The position numbers and the translations under genes were made by a program. The notes beneath the pieces are model-generated. The model did no database searches and was not told the DNA's origin. It worked only from the letters and a program-made list of their open reading frames with translations. Below are positions 1 through 9,886 of a DNA stretch of 64,000 nt, piece by piece. Every line of letters starts with the position of its first letter. Within the stretch, counting starts at the first letter, position 1. The stretch comes from Erwinia aphidicola (GTDB lineage: Bacteria > Pseudomonadota > Gammaproteobacteria > Enterobacterales > Enterobacteriaceae): assembly GCF_014773485.1 (NCBI RefSeq), contig NZ_JACXBP010000003.1, positions 372,001 through 436,000 on the forward strand, read 5' to 3'.

Positions 1-1
1 C

Positions 2-613
2 TTCGACGGCGATTATCGCAGCGATATCCCGGTAGCTTATAACCCGATTGGCGGTCAGTTCGGCCTGCCAACCGGCACCAGCGGCCAGACAATTCCGGGG
101 TCGCTGTCGCTGCATCTGCCAGAGATGTGGGAAGTTTCCGGCTATCACAAAGTCGCGCCTCAGTGGGCGGTGCACTACAGCCTGGCCTACACCAGCTGGA
201 GCCAGTTCCAGGAACTGCGCGCCACTGACAGCAACGGCAATGATCTGTTCCTGAAGGACGAGAGCTACCACGATGCCTACCGCATCGCGCTGGGTACCAG
301 CTACTTCTACGATAAAAACTGGACCTTCCGTACCGGTATCGCCTTTGATGACAGCCCGGTCCCTTCTGACAAACGCTCTATCTCGATTCCCGATCAGGAT
401 CGCCTGTGGCTGAGCGCCGGCGCGTCCTACGCGTTTAACGATAATGCTTCAGTCGATGTCGGCGTCTCCTACATGCACGGCCAGAGCGTAACGATTAAAG
501 AGGGTACCGACCCGGTTGCCACCGCGCGAAATGGCGGCGTAGCAACCCCTTATACCTTTAATTCTGAAGGTAAAGCGTGGCTGTACGGCGCGAGCTTTAA
601 CTACAAGTTCTGA
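2..613 (+). CDS. fadL: Long-chain fatty acid outer membrane transporter FadL, C-terminal part
   Basis: The reading frame is open from the left edge and ends at TGA 611-613, giving the last ~203 residues of an outer membrane beta-barrel. The protein ends in Phe after alternating aromatic strands (ending SFNYKF), as outer membrane proteins do for BAM recognition. Strand-like segments such as [12 protein letters not shown] and [12 protein letters not shown] match FadL, which takes up long-chain fatty acids across the outer membrane. FadL identity is supported by the downstream convergent mlaA and yfdC-argW, the E. coli order. The start lies outside the window. Confidence 0.93.
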   Translation, partial: FDGDYRSDIPVAYNPIGGQFGLPTGTSGQTIPGSLSLHLPEMWEVSGYHKVAPQWAVHYSLAYTSWSQFQELRATDSNGNDLFLKDESYHDAYRIALGTSYFYDKNWTFRTGIAFDDSPVPSDKRSISIPDQDRLWLSAGASYAFNDNASVDVGVSYMHGQSVTIKEGTDPVATARNGGVATPYTFNSEGKAWLYGASFNYKF

Positions 614-635
614 TTGCCCGGCAGGCTCTAAGTAC

Positions 636-664
636 AAAAAACCCCACATCAGTGGGGTTTTTTA
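636..664. terminator. Bidirectional Rho-independent terminator between fadL and mlaA
   Basis: A 7-bp stem ACCCCAC/GTGGGGT with an ATCA loop is preceded by an A-run and followed by a T-run, so it can terminate the convergent fadL and mlaA transcripts. Confidence 0.9.
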
Positions 665-686
665 TTGCCTGAAGCTAATCGGGTAT

Positions 687-1448
687 TTACTGGGAGTCGA
701 TAGAATTCAGATCGCCCTCAATCGCCGTCGCGTTCGGGTTTTCCTGCGGGATCAGCTTGCCGTCGCTGGCAAGGAAATCATGATGCTGGAAATAGGCCGC
801 ACGCACAAAGGCGTAAGGATCTTTCGAGTTTTTCAGGATAGCGTCGGAATCCAGCAGCTGGGCACGGGTTTCAATCCCTTCCAGCGTCCATTTACCAATC
901 GACATCCACCAGGTCAGCCAGCTGAGCGGTGGGTACACATCGTCGACCAGCCCGCCAATATCTTCACGCGGCGTAAAGCCACCGTAGCCCGGCAGCTCCA
1001 CATAGGTTCCGTAACCCACACCGTAATGGCCGAGCGTGCTGCCGAAGGCGCGCGTCTCTTCTTTTGCCAGTTTCGGGTTAGCCATGGAGGCGACATCGAT
1101 AAAGCCGCCCATGCCCAGCAGGGTGTTCAGGAAGAAGCGGTTAAAATGCACCATCGCCTTGTACGGATTCCCTTCCACGAAGTAGTTCACCATGGTGGCA
1201 GGCTCATCGAGGTTGCTGAGGAAGTTCCCCAGGCCGGTGCGCGCAGGCACCGGCACATAATCACGCCAGGCTACCGCGACGGGACGCACGACATAAGGAT
1301 CCAACACGTTGTAGTTAAAATTGAACATTGAACGGTTGAAACCTTCCAGCGGATCGGAACGACCCTGTGGTTCATCCCCCGATTTAGAGCTAGCGCAACC
1401 CACCATCAGTACGCTCGCCAGCACTAAGCCCGTCAGGCGATAGTTCAT
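687..1448 (-). CDS. mlaA: Outer membrane lipid asymmetry lipoprotein MlaA (VacJ)
   Basis: 253 residues, the usual MlaA length. The N-terminus is a lipoprotein signal with lipobox VGC (Cys18). The body carries the family core RSDPLEGFNRSMFNFNYNVLD and NYVP-like motif DYVPVPAR, then NTLLGMGGFID and FGSTLGHYGVG. MlaA sits in the outer membrane with a porin and removes mislocalised phospholipids from the outer leaflet, passing them to MlaC. Gene faces fadL and shares its terminator. ATG start with lipoprotein signal at the exact N-terminus supports the start. Confidence 0.96.
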   Translation of the reverse strand: MNYRLTGLVLASVLMVGCASSKSGDEPQGRSDPLEGFNRSMFNFNYNVLDPYVVRPVAVAWRDYVPVPARTGLGNFLSNLDEPATMVNYFVEGNPYKAMVHFNRFFLNTLLGMGGFIDVASMANPKLAKEETRAFGSTLGHYGVGYGTYVELPGYGGFTPREDIGGLVDDVYPPLSWLTWWMSIGKWTLEGIETRAQLLDSDAILKNSKDPYAFVRAAYFQHHDFLASDGKLIPQENPNATAIEGDLNSIDSQ

Positions 1449-1490
1449 AGTTTTCTCCCTGTACTGTTTTATAAATTATCGCCCAGCGGA

Positions 1491-2696
1491 TTACATTTGC
1501 CGGTTAATTTCAACAGCCATCTGCTGCTGCCCGGCAAACGGGGTGACCGCACTCAGCCCGAACCAGTCGCCCGGCTGCGGATTGGCGCTGCCATCACGTG
1601 AAATACGCACGCGGACCTGTAACTGGTGCTGCGCGGATAACAGACGCTGCGGCATCATGGCATTGCTGTCATCCAGCGTGAGCGATAAAGGAAAATGGCT
1701 CAGCGGTAACTTTTTCACCGCCACGGGGACCGGTGAGTTCCCGTCTGACACGGAAATATACAACACTCCGCCCTCTGGTAACATTTTTTCTGCCGCAGGC
1801 GACAGAGCGACCGTTAGTGCCAGCTGGCTATTTTGCTTACCGGATGCGCTTTTGGCCTGCTCGATGCTGCGCTGGATCATCAGCACGCGCCGATCGTCAG
1901 CCGGTAACAACTGTAACATCTTTTGCCAGGCGCTAATCGCCTGCGCATAGCGCTGCTGACCAAAAGCATTAAATGCCAATAAGCCCAGCACCCGCAAATC
2001 GCTGCCGTCATGACGCGCCATCTCTTCCAGCATTGCCGTTGCCTGGCTGTTGTCCTGCGGATCTTCAGAACGGGTCAACACTTCAGCATAGCTCAGGCGC
2101 ACTTGCTCATCGGTTGGCGCCAGCTGTAATGCATGACGAAACGCCTGGCTGGCCGTGCTGGCGTTGTTCAGCACCATGCCCAGCCGGCCGAGCATCATCC
2201 AGTCGTTGAGATTTGTCGGGTCGCGCTGTAGCTCGCTGCGAATGCCTAATGCCAGGCGCGCCAGCTGTTCCATGCTCAGCGGGCGGGCCTGCGGGTCCAT
2301 CACCTGGGCACGCAGCGCGGGCAGTTCGTTGTTCACCTGCTGCCACGCCAGCACCTGCGACAGGCCACCGGTTTTCAGATAGAAACCGATGCTGACGGCA
2401 AGCAGCAGCAGCACGCCCGGCAGCAGCACCCAGCGGCTGACCTGACGTTCAGCTTGGGCGGAGTGCGGCGGCACGTCCAGCAGCAGCGTTTGCTGCAGTT
2501 CGCGCACCATCTCCGGTCGCTCGGCCACCACGCCCTGCGCTTCATCTTCTTCCAGCTCGCGCAGGCGCTGATGATAAAAAGTCTGGTTCAGCGTATCGCG
2601 GTCACTCACGCTGCCGCTATTTCTGCGCCAGGCCAGAACAAACAGCAGGCAGGCGGCGATCAGCAGCGCCAGAAGGGTTAGCAAAAGTGCGCTCAT
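1491..2696 (-). CDS. ccmI: Cytochrome c maturation TPR protein CcmI
   Basis: 401 residues. The N-terminus has two hydrophobic segments (about 3-23 and 90-108) flanking a basic, coiled-coil loop with the CcmI hallmark RELEEDEAQG. The C-terminal half contains TPR-like helices (for example NLNDWMMLGRLGMVL and VLGLLAFNAFGQQRYAQA) that hold the C-terminus of apocytochrome c for haem ligation. In E. coli this region is fused to CcmH; here it is a separate gene overlapping ccmH by 4 nt, and is the last gene of the ccm operon. No clear terminator separates it from mlaA. Confidence 0.94.
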   Translation of the reverse strand: MSALLLTLLALLIAACLLFVLAWRRNSGSVSDRDTLNQTFYHQRLRELEEDEAQGVVAERPEMVRELQQTLLLDVPPHSAQAERQVSRWVLLPGVLLLLAVSIGFYLKTGGLSQVLAWQQVNNELPALRAQVMDPQARPLSMEQLARLALGIRSELQRDPTNLNDWMMLGRLGMVLNNASTASQAFRHALQLAPTDEQVRLSYAEVLTRSEDPQDNSQATAMLEEMARHDGSDLRVLGLLAFNAFGQQRYAQAISAWQKMLQLLPADDRRVLMIQRSIEQAKSASGKQNSQLALTVALSPAAEKMLPEGGVLYISVSDGNSPVPVAVKKLPLSHFPLSLTLDDSNAMMPQRLLSAQHQLQVRVRISRDGSANPQPGDWFGLSAVTPFAGQQQMAVEINRQM

Positions 2697-3151
2697 GGTT
2701 GCTTCCTGTTATTTAACAACGCATCCAGCCGCTGCTGCTCGGCGGCATCCAGCTCGACATGCGGCGTGCGTTTGCGGCTGCGCAAAATAATCACCAGCGC
2801 GCCAATTATCACAAACAGCGCCGGGCCAGCCCACAGGATCAGGGTGGAGGCAGTCAGCGGCGGCTGATAAGAGACAAAATTACCGTAGCGGGCCACCATA
2901 TAAGCCTTCACCTGTTCCGGCGTCTGCCCTGCGCGCAGCAGCTGATACACCTTGAGGCGCATATCCCCGGCGATCATCGCGTTTGAGTCGGCAATGCTGT
3001 TGTTCTGGCATTTCGGGCAGCGCAGCGATTCGGTCAGGTGGCGGTACTGCTGCTCCTGGGTGACTGAATCAAACTGATAAGTATCGATATTATCGGCCAG
3101 CACCAGGCTGCTAAACAGCAGTGACGCCAGCAGGATCAGAATAGATTTCAC
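2693..3151 (-). CDS. ccmH: Cytochrome c maturation thiol oxidoreductase CcmH
   Basis: 152 residues with a cleavable signal (about 1-19), the redox motif LRCPKCQN (Cys45 and Cys48) and a single membrane anchor near 104-125. CcmH reduces the haem-binding cysteines of apocytochrome c in the periplasm, cooperating with CcmG. It lacks the C-terminal TPR part found in E. coli CcmH; that part is the next gene. It overlaps both neighbours by 4 nt (ATGA type), indicating translational coupling. Confidence 0.95.
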   Translation of the reverse strand: MKSILILLASLLFSSLVLADNIDTYQFDSVTQEQQYRHLTESLRCPKCQNNSIADSNAMIAGDMRLKVYQLLRAGQTPEQVKAYMVARYGNFVSYQPPLTASTLILWAGPALFVIIGALVIILRSRKRTPHVELDAAEQQRLDALLNNRKQP

Positions 3152-3705
3152 GAACCGCTCTCCTGGCTATATTTCTGCCACAGCGGTTTGACTTCGTCAT
3201 TCCACACGCGCTCGTTGAGATCGCCCGCGTGGCGATAGCGGATAATCCCGTGACCGTCGATCAGGAAGGTTTCCGGCGCGCCGTACACGCCCAGATCCAG
3301 CCCCAGCATCCCGTCGCCGTCATACAGGCTCAACGCATACGGGTTACCCAGCGTATTGAGCCAGTTAATCGCTTTCTGGCGGTCGTCTTTATAGTTCAGG
3401 CCCACCACGCGCACGCCTTTGGTCGCCAGCGTGTTGAGGTACTGATGCTCCGCGCGGCAGGTTGGGCACCAGGTAGCCCAGACGTTCAGCAGCAGCGGTT
3501 TACCGTCGGTCAGCACTGACTGGTCAAAGGTTTTGCCCGGCTGGTCGAGTGATTCCAGCTTAAATACCGGCACCGGCTTGCCGACCAGCGCCGACTCCAG
3601 CCGCGTCGGATCATCGCCGTTGGCGTTACGGGTCAGCTGCCACAGCAGCGCCGCCGCCAGCAGCAGAAACAGGATCAGAGGGATATAGAGGATTTTCTTG
3701 CTCAT
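3148..3705 (-). CDS. ccmG: Thiol:disulfide interchange protein CcmG/DsbE
   Basis: 185 residues, one N-terminal membrane anchor (about 5-24) and a periplasmic thioredoxin fold with active site WATWCPTC (Cys80, Cys83) and the cis-Pro loop GVYGAPETFLID. It passes electrons from CcdA/DsbD to the CcmH/apocytochrome pair. The acidic-residue-rich groove typical of the family is consistent. Overlaps ccmF and ccmH by 4 nt each inside the ccm operon. Confidence 0.96.
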   Translation of the reverse strand: MSKKILYIPLILFLLLAAALLWQLTRNANGDDPTRLESALVGKPVPVFKLESLDQPGKTFDQSVLTDGKPLLLNVWATWCPTCRAEHQYLNTLATKGVRVVGLNYKDDRQKAINWLNTLGNPYALSLYDGDGMLGLDLGVYGAPETFLIDGHGIIRYRHAGDLNERVWNDEVKPLWQKYSQESGS

Positions 3706-5657
3706 GCCAGCTCCTTCTGCGCTTTCTTACTGGCGCGATAGCGCGGGTCGAGCAGGCAGAAAATGCCGCCCACCGCCATAAACACGCCGCCAAACCAGAT
3801 CCAGCGCACAAAAGGTTTGTAATAGATGCGTACCGCCCACGAATTACCGCCCAGCTCTTCGCCCAGAGCCGCATAGAGATCGCACGTAAAGCCGCCGTCG
3901 ATCGCCGCTTCGGTCATCATGGTGCGCGCCACGCTGTAGTAACGTTTTTCCGCGTGCAGCGTGGCCTCATGTTTGCCGTTGCGCGTCACGTCGATAATGC
4001 CCACGCCGCCGGAGTAGTTCGGTCCCTGCAGGCTTTGCACGTCGCGGAAGGTGAAGTGATAGTTGTGGATATCCACGCTGTCACCCGCCTTCATACGCAC
4101 GTCACGCTCCACGCTGTAGTTCTGGCTGAAGGCGATGCCGATCACCGTTACCGCCACGCCGAGGTGGCCCAGCACCATGCCCCAGTGGCTGCGCGACAGA
4201 TGGCGCAGCCCGCGCAGGAAGCTGTGGCGGTGAGTCGCGCGCTCGTGCAGCTCCAGCAGCGTCAGGATAATCACCCAGATCGCCATCATCAGCCCCACAA
4301 CCGTCATCGCTTCAATGCGATCCTGCATCAGCCACGGCAGCAGTATCGACAGCAGCAGGGTAGCAACCACGGCAATCGCCAGGCGCTTCCACAGCTTCTG
4401 CGGCTCATCGCGACGCCAGCGCACCAGCGGACCGATGCCGAGCATCAGCGCCAGCGGAGCCATCAGCCAGGTAAACAGCGTATTAAAGAACGGCTCGCCG
4501 ATGGAGATGGTGCCCAGCCCCAGCTGTTTATGCACCAGCGGCAGTAGCGTACCGAGCAGCACCACCAGCATCGCGGCAATCAGCAGCACGTTGTTGCCGA
4601 GCAGGAAGGATTCCCGCGACCACACCTCGTTCTGCACCCGGCTGCGCACCTTGCTGCCCTTGATGGCGTACAGCAGCAGCGAACCGCCGATAACAATAAT
4701 CAGGAAGGCGAGGATAAACATGCCGCGCGCCGGATCGGAGGCAAACGAGTGCACCGACACCAGCACCCCGGAGCGCACCAGGAAAGTGCCCAGCAGGCTG
4801 AGGGAGAAGGCAGCGATCGCCAGCAGCACGGTCCAGGCCTTAAAGGTGCCGCGCTTCTCGGTAACCGCCAGCGAGTGGATCAGCGCCGTTCCGGCCAGCC
4901 ACGGCATAAACGAGGCATTCTCGACCGGATCCCAGAACCACCAGCCGCCCCAGCCAAGCTCGTAATAAGCCCAGGCGGAACCGAGCACGATGCCGATGGT
5001 GAGGAACACCCAGGCCGCCGTGGTCCACGGACGCGACCAGCGCGCCCAGGCGGTATCCAGCCGTCCGGCCATCAGCGAGGCAATCGCAAAAGCGAACGCC
5101 ACCGAGAAGCCGACATAGCCCATATACAGCAGCGGCGGGTGGAAGATCAGCCCAATATCCTGCAGCATCGGGTTCAGGTCGCTGCCGTCGATAGGGAAGT
5201 CCGGCAGCGTGCGGGTAAACGGATTCGAGGTTAGCGTGATAAACAGCAGGAAGCCGAGGTTGATCATCCCCATCACCGCCAGCACGCGGGCAATCGCCTC
5301 CAGCGGCATCGCGCGGCTGAACAGCGCCACCGCCAGCGTCCAGGTGCTCAGCAGCAGCACCCACAGCAGCAGCGAGCCCTCATGCGCGCCCCAGGTGGCA
5401 GCCACCCGGTAGTAAACCGGCAGCAGCGTATTGGAGTTGGTGGCCACATACGCCACGCTGAAATCATTCACCACAAAGGCGTGAACCAGAATAATAAACG
5501 CCGCCGCGATACAGGCAAACAGCCCGTAGGAGAGCGGGCGGGCCAGCCCCATCAGCCGACGATCGTGGCGCGCCGCGCCCCACAGCGGGTAGACGCTGAG
5601 CAGCAGGGAGAGCGCCAGCGCCAGGCACAGCAGGAAGCTGCCGATTTCGGGGATCAT
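3702..5657 (-). CDS. ccmF: Haem lyase subunit CcmF
   Basis: 651 residues, a polytopic inner membrane protein with about 15 hydrophobic segments. The haem-handling WWD domain is at 235-253 ([16 protein letters not shown]). The four conserved histidines can be counted at His173, His261, His303 and His491, the same numbers as in E. coli CcmF, where they ligate the TM-haem and periplasmic haem. CcmF with CcmH/I attaches haem covalently to CXXCH motifs. The largest gene of the operon, coupled by 4-nt overlaps. Confidence 0.97.
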   Translation of the reverse strand: MIPEIGSFLLCLALALSLLLSVYPLWGAARHDRRLMGLARPLSYGLFACIAAAFIILVHAFVVNDFSVAYVATNSNTLLPVYYRVAATWGAHEGSLLLWVLLLSTWTLAVALFSRAMPLEAIARVLAVMGMINLGFLLFITLTSNPFTRTLPDFPIDGSDLNPMLQDIGLIFHPPLLYMGYVGFSVAFAFAIASLMAGRLDTAWARWSRPWTTAAWVFLTIGIVLGSAWAYYELGWGGWWFWDPVENASFMPWLAGTALIHSLAVTEKRGTFKAWTVLLAIAAFSLSLLGTFLVRSGVLVSVHSFASDPARGMFILAFLIIVIGGSLLLYAIKGSKVRSRVQNEVWSRESFLLGNNVLLIAAMLVVLLGTLLPLVHKQLGLGTISIGEPFFNTLFTWLMAPLALMLGIGPLVRWRRDEPQKLWKRLAIAVVATLLLSILLPWLMQDRIEAMTVVGLMMAIWVIILTLLELHERATHRHSFLRGLRHLSRSHWGMVLGHLGVAVTVIGIAFSQNYSVERDVRMKAGDSVDIHNYHFTFRDVQSLQGPNYSGGVGIIDVTRNGKHEATLHAEKRYYSVARTMMTEAAIDGGFTCDLYAALGEELGGNSWAVRIYYKPFVRWIWFGGVFMAVGGIFCLLDPRYRASKKAQKELA

Positions 5658-6136
5658 GACTGGCCTCCGTTATTGTCGTTAGCGCCAGGATGGGTGTGAT
5701 TCTTCTTCATCGCGTCACTGATTTCCGGTGGCGTGTATTTTTCATCGTGCTTGGCCAGCACTTCTTTGGCGATAACGTGCGTACCGTCCTGCAGTACGCC
5801 CTGCGCCACTACGCCCTGCCCTTCGCGGAACAGGTCCGGCAGAATACCTTCATAGCTGACGTTAATCACCGCGCTGTTGTCATACAGCTGGAAGGCAACT
5901 TTCAGCGTATCCGGGTCGCGCTTAACGCTGCCCGGCATCACCATGCCGCCAATACGCAGCCGCTGCCCCGGCTCCGGCTTAACGTGGGTTTCACCTTTGC
6001 CATACACCACTTCACCAGGGGTGTAGAACAGATCGATATTAGAACGCAGTGCGTACATCACTAAAGCCGTTGCCAGCCCCAGCCCGACGAGCACCACCAT
6101 CACCAGCATCAGGCGATTTTTACGACGGGGATTCAC
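5654..6136 (-). CDS. ccmE: Periplasmic haem chaperone CcmE
   Basis: 160 residues: N-terminal anchor (about 9-29), an OB-fold beta-barrel, and the haem-binding site [13 protein letters not shown] with His130 (covalent haem bond) and Tyr134 (axial ligand). A flexible His/Asn-rich tail ([13 protein letters not shown]) follows. CcmE takes haem from CcmABCD and hands it to CcmF. Overlaps ccmF and ccmD by 4 nt. Confidence 0.97.
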   Translation of the reverse strand: MNPRRKNRLMLVMVVLVGLGLATALVMYALRSNIDLFYTPGEVVYGKGETHVKPEPGQRLRIGGMVMPGSVKRDPDTLKVAFQLYDNSAVINVSYEGILPDLFREGQGVVAQGVLQDGTHVIAKEVLAKHDEKYTPPEISDAMKKNHTHPGANDNNGGQS

Positions 6137-6366
6137 GATGGCTCTCCTGCCGCTTCACCGGCGTTTTTTTTCACTTTTGCCGCACGAATGCGCTGTTCAC
6201 GCGCCAGGCGCTGACGAATATCCGCCAGCAGCCGACGACGTTGTAAAACGGTATGCAGTACCAGGCCGCCAAGGGCAACCAGCGTACAGATTACGGCCAG
6301 CCAGACATAGAATGCGTAGCCGCCCATGGCAAAGAAGTCGTGCCAGGTAGAGAATGCCGGCGTCAT
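6133..6366 (-). CDS. ccmD: Haem exporter small subunit CcmD
   Basis: 77 residues with one membrane helix (about 16-39) preceded by the family motif [12 protein letters not shown] and followed by a basic amphipathic tail ([19 protein letters not shown]). CcmD is needed to release haem-loaded CcmE from the CcmABC complex. Coupled to ccmC and ccmE by 4-nt overlaps. Confidence 0.95.
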   Translation of the reverse strand: MTPAFSTWHDFFAMGGYAFYVWLAVICTLVALGGLVLHTVLQRRRLLADIRQRLAREQRIRAAKVKKNAGEAAGEPS

Positions 6367-7106
6367 GATTTACGCCCCCCTTTTGCCGCCACGGCAGCCA
6401 CCCACGGGCGGTGGCGCTCGCTCAGCAGCAGCAGATTGCGCAGGCGCATCAGCGTCAGGGTAACGAATATCAGCAGATAACCGAGGATTGACCAGCGCAG
6501 CGGCGTGCGCATACTCGGGTCTATCGCCTGCTGCAACACCCCGCTTGACCCCTGGTGCAGCGTGTTCCACCACTGCACCGAGTAGTGAATAATTGGCAGG
6601 TTAACCACCCCAACAAGGATCAGGATACTGGCCGCGCGGCCCGCCATGCGGCGGTCGTCAAAGGCGTGATAAAGCGCGATAGTGCCCATATAAAGGAACA
6701 GCAGCACCAGCTCCGAGGTCAGGCGTGCATCCCAGATCCACCAGGTCCCCCACATCGGCTTACCCCATGCGGAACCCGTCACCAGAGCAATAAAGGTAAA
6801 TACCGCCCCCACCGGAGCCATTGCGGCGGCGGCAAGATCGGCGGTTTTCCACTGCCACACCAGCCCGACAAAGGCCGCAATCGCCATTGAGGCATAGATG
6901 CCCATTGACCACATCGCGGCAGGCACGTGGATATAGATGATGCGGTAGCTGTTACCCTGTTGATAATCTGATGGGGCAAACCCGAATCCCCATGCCCAGC
7001 CGAGCAGCAGCGCCGCGATGCCGGGAATGGCAAACCACGGCACAAAACGGCCGCATAACGGGTACAGCCGCTCGGGCTGGCCCAGTTGATGTATCCATTT
7101 CCACAT
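6363..7106 (-). CDS. ccmC: Haem exporter permease CcmC
   Basis: Six hydrophobic segments and a WWD domain (WGTWWIWDARLTS) flanked by conserved histidines identify CcmC, which presents haem to CcmE in the periplasm. I place the start at ATG 7106 (MWKWIHQLG), matching the E. coli N-terminus; a GTG five codons upstream (7121) would give 252 residues. Unlike other junctions in the operon, 79 nt separate it from ccmB, so ribosomes must re-initiate here. Confidence 0.95.
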   Translation of the reverse strand: MWKWIHQLGQPERLYPLCGRFVPWFAIPGIAALLLGWAWGFGFAPSDYQQGNSYRIIYIHVPAAMWSMGIYASMAIAAFVGLVWQWKTADLAAAAMAPVGAVFTFIALVTGSAWGKPMWGTWWIWDARLTSELVLLFLYMGTIALYHAFDDRRMAGRAASILILVGVVNLPIIHYSVQWWNTLHQGSSGVLQQAIDPSMRTPLRWSILGYLLIFVTLTLMRLRNLLLLSERHRPWVAAVAAKGGRKS

Positions 7107-7185
7107 TATTATTTTGCTCACAATAAAAGAAATCGTTCTGGTATCTGCATCGGAACTGCCGCGCGCACCGGTCTCTGTTAGCCGT

Positions 7186-7845
7186 TTAGTGCACGCTTAC
7201 CCGTAAAGCTGCTGCGGTGGCAAACGGCGCCAGCGTGGCGCTCCCCACCAGCAGCGCGCCGAGAATGGCCAGGTAACCATCAATCGGCAAGCCCATCCCG
7301 GCAGCATCAATCGCCGCACTGGCAAAAATCAGCACAGGTACCGCCAGCGGCAGCACCAGTAAACTCAGCAATATGCCACCGCGCCGCAGCCCGACCGTCA
7401 GCCCGACGCCAATGGCACCGAGGAAGCTCAGGGTGGGTGTCCCCAGCAGCAGGGTCAGAGCTACCGCCCGCCAGCTGGCAAAATCCAGCGACAGCAGCAG
7501 CGCCACCAGCGGCGACAGCAGCAGCAGTGGCAGGCCGGTGACGATCCAGTGCGCCGCCACCTTGCCCAAAACCGTTATCGGCAGCGGTGCGGGAAGCAGC
7601 AGCAGCTGCTCCAGCGAACCATCGAGAAAATCATCGCGAAACAGTCTTTCCAGCGCCAGTAGGGAGGAGAGCAGCGCCGCAACCCAGACAATCCCGGGGG
7701 CAATTCGCGCCAGCAGCTGCGGCTCCGGGCCGATGCCGAGTGGAAACAGGGTAATCACAATCAGGAAAAACCACAGCGGATTAATAATCTCCGCGCCGCT
7801 GCGAAAGGCAATGCGCAGTTCACGCTTGAGTACGCGCCAGAACAT
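7186..7845 (-). CDS. ccmB: Haem exporter ABC permease CcmB
   Basis: 219 residues with six predicted membrane segments and the strongly conserved NPLWFFLIVITLFPLGIGPE and ALERLFRDD motifs. It forms the ABC transporter core with CcmA. The chosen ATG (7845, [10 protein letters not shown]) matches E. coli and overlaps the ccmA stop as TGATG, a typical coupling signal; an upstream GTG/ATG extension of six residues is less likely. Confidence 0.95.
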   Translation of the reverse strand: MFWRVLKRELRIAFRSGAEIINPLWFFLIVITLFPLGIGPEPQLLARIAPGIVWVAALLSSLLALERLFRDDFLDGSLEQLLLLPAPLPITVLGKVAAHWIVTGLPLLLLSPLVALLLSLDFASWRAVALTLLLGTPTLSFLGAIGVGLTVGLRRGGILLSLLVLPLAVPVLIFASAAIDAAGMGLPIDGYLAILGALLVGSATLAPFATAAALRVSVH

Positions 7846-8462
7846 CACGGCTCCCCTGCGCAAGTGAGACGAATACGGCTGACGCGCTGAGCGGCACCTG
7901 GCAGATCCTGATGGGTGGTGAGGATCACTGCCCCGCCCTGCTCTGCGTGCTGCACAAACAGCGCCATCAGTTTCTCCACGCCGGATTTATCGATCGCCGT
8001 CAGCGGCTCATCGAGGATCCACAGTGCGGCCTGGCTCAGCCACAGCCGCGCCAGCGCCACGCGCCGCTGCTGCCCGGCGGAAAGGGCTGCGACGGGCACA
8101 TCTTCATAACCGGTGAGGTCAACCTGCTCAAGCGCCTGAAACAGCTCATCCGCCGTACGTTCGACATGCCAGAAACTGAGATTTTCAAACGGCGTCAGCA
8201 CCGCCTTCACCCCCGGCTGATGGCCGAGGTAGAGCAGGCTGGCATGATAGCTTTCGCGCTGGCGCTGGATGCTTTCCTGCTGCCAGAGGATCTCTCCCTG
8301 CTCCGCCCGGCTGAGGCCGGCAAGAATTCGCAGCAGTGAGGTTTTCCCTGCCCCATTCGCCCCTTCAACCTGCACAATTTCACCCGCCGCAACGGTAAAG
8401 CTGAGATTGCGAAACAGCGCCCTTTCGTCGCGAACACATGTCAGATTTCTGGCTGCCAGCAT
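7845..8462 (-). CDS. ccmA: Haem exporter ATP-binding subunit CcmA
   Basis: 205 residues with Walker A ([12 protein letters not shown]), ABC signature ([14 protein letters not shown]), Walker B and D-loop ([12 protein letters not shown]) and H-loop (LTTHQDL). ATP hydrolysis drives release of holo-CcmE from CcmC/D. First gene of the operon; the 246 nt upstream are shared with divergent yfdC and must contain the ccm promoter, which I could not pinpoint. Confidence 0.96.
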   Translation of the reverse strand: MLAARNLTCVRDERALFRNLSFTVAAGEIVQVEGANGAGKTSLLRILAGLSRAEQGEILWQQESIQRQRESYHASLLYLGHQPGVKAVLTPFENLSFWHVERTADELFQALEQVDLTGYEDVPVAALSAGQQRRVALARLWLSQAALWILDEPLTAIDKSGVEKLMALFVQHAEQGGAVILTTHQDLPGAAQRVSRIRLTCAGEP

Positions 8463-8708
8463 GGAAGGAAGATCACACTTTGTTAAATTTGATGGCGAAT
8501 AGTACCACAGGCTTTACGTTCGCTGAAACGCGGCAGGTCGCGCCCGGCGCGGTTTTGCGGCTCTGCACGCCGTAAAGCGCACAAAAACAGCTGAAAACAT
8601 CGCTGCGGTTAAAGCTTTGTTACTCTTCTTATAAAATCTACTTACATTTCACTTTTTAGCGACAATACCCGCTACGCTTATCAGGACACTTTATTACTGG
8701 GGGGAAAA

Positions 8709-9629
8709 ATGGATAACACACAAAAAGAGACTGAAAATCAGGTTGAGAGCGAAGAGAGCGAACAGGGCGAAGAGATCGAGGTGGATGAGGAGGCGTTGCC
8801 CTCACGCGCTGCTGCGGTCCATGAACAGATCCGCCAGGAAGGTGAAAAGGAGTTAGAGCGTGATGGGCTGGCGCTGCTGTTTTCCGCCATCGCGGCCGGG
8901 CTGTCGATGGGCGCATCGCTGATGGCAAAAGGGATCTTTCAGGCCAATCTGCACGACGTCCCCGGGGGTTTTCTGCTGGAAAACCTCGGCTACACCTTCG
9001 GCTTTATTATCGTCATTATGGCACGCCAGCAGCTGTTTACTGAAAACACCGTGACGGCCGTGCTGCCGATAATGCATAAACCTAGCGGCAGTAACCTGCT
9101 GCTGCTGCTGCGCCTATGGGGGCTGGTTCTGGTCGGGAACCTGGTGGGTACCGCGCTGGCGGCGCTGGCCTTTACCCATATGCCCATTTTTGACGATGCG
9201 GTGCGCAGCGCCTTTGTCAGCATCAGTCAGAAAGTGATGGAGAATACGCCGGGAGAGATGTTTGCCAATGCGGTGGTATCCGGCTGGATTATCGCCACTA
9301 TGGTATGGATGTTCCCTTCCGCTGGCGGCGCGAAAATCTGGATTATTATCCTGATGACCTGGCTGGTAGCGCTCGGCGACCTGGCGCATATCGTGGTCGG
9401 TTCGGTTGAGATCTTCTATCTGGTGTTTAACGGTGAGATCCCGTGGCAGCAGTTTATCTGGCCCTTTGCCCTGCCGACGCTGGCGGGTAATATCATCGGC
9501 GGCACCTTTATCTTTGCCCTGATCAGCCACGCGCAGATCCGCAACGATATGAGCACCGAGGCCAAAGCTAAAGCGCAGGCCGAGGCGAAGCGTAAGCAGC
9601 ATAAAGAGAAGAAGGATTGCGCGGATTGA
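8709..9629 (+). CDS. yfdC: Formate/nitrite transporter family protein YfdC
   Basis: 306 residues. A very acidic N-terminal tail (residues 4-40, EESEQGEEIEVDEEAL) precedes an FNT-family channel of six membrane segments and a basic C-terminal tail (AKAQAEAKRKQHKEKK). YfdC is a poorly characterised FNT paralogue without an established substrate. A strong GGGGGG Shine-Dalgarno stretch lies 6 nt before ATG 8709. Position next to argW equals that in E. coli. Confidence 0.93.
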   Translation: MDNTQKETENQVESEESEQGEEIEVDEEALPSRAAAVHEQIRQEGEKELERDGLALLFSAIAAGLSMGASLMAKGIFQANLHDVPGGFLLENLGYTFGFIIVIMARQQLFTENTVTAVLPIMHKPSGSNLLLLLRLWGLVLVGNLVGTALAALAFTHMPIFDDAVRSAFVSISQKVMENTPGEMFANAVVSGWIIATMVWMFPSAGGAKIWIIILMTWLVALGDLAHIVVGSVEIFYLVFNGEIPWQQFIWPFALPTLAGNIIGGTFIFALISHAQIRNDMSTEAKAKAQAEAKRKQHKEKKDCAD

Positions 9630-9660
9630 TGGTTTAACGCGCAGTCAGTCAGGTAACTGG

Positions 9661-9689
9661 TTAATCCGCGGCGATAATTGCGCTATACT
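9661..9689 (+). promoter_or_regulatory. Sigma-70 promoter of the tRNA-Arg gene
   Basis: TATACT (9684-9689) with a 17-bp spacer from TTAATC (9661-9666); GC-rich discriminator CGCGCCGCG leads into the tRNA, typical for stable-RNA promoters. Confidence 0.6.
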
Positions 9690-9699
9690 TCGCGCCGCG

Positions 9700-9774
9700 G
9701 TCCCCTTAGTTAAATGGATATAACGAGCCCCTCCTAAGGGCTAGTTGCAGGTTCGATTCCTGCAGGGGACACCA
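9700..9774 (+). tRNA. argW: tRNA-Arg (anticodon CCT)
   Basis: 75-nt cloverleaf. The acceptor stem GTCCCCT pairs with AGGGGAC, the anticodon loop is CTCCTAA with CCT at 9733-9735, the T-arm is CAGGT-TCGATTC-CTGCA and CCA is encoded. The same tRNA follows yfdC in E. coli, where it is a known phage integration site; here it carries the left end of a genomic island. Confidence 0.97.
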
Positions 9775-9775
9775 T
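9758..9775 (+). other. Left attachment site (attL/attB core) in the 3' end of tRNA-Arg
   Basis: The 18-nt TCCTGCAGGGGACACCAT at the tRNA 3' end recurs in shortened form (TCCTGCAGGGACCAT) at 17060-17074. An integrase relic directly downstream makes this the insertion point of the island. Confidence 0.65.
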
Positions 9776-9886
9776 TCGAACATCTCCCATCATCGCACAA
9801 CGCTTACTAAATCCAGTCATAGCAGGCATCTGAGGAATTCACTCTCTTGTGAAGTCTTTAAGCATCTATTGTAATCTACACATACA

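Noticed and set aside
780-1331. Long + strand open frame opposite mlaA
   Set aside because: It is the antisense shadow of mlaA, which has a lipobox and family motifs; His/Arg-rich translation is typical of GC-rich shadows.
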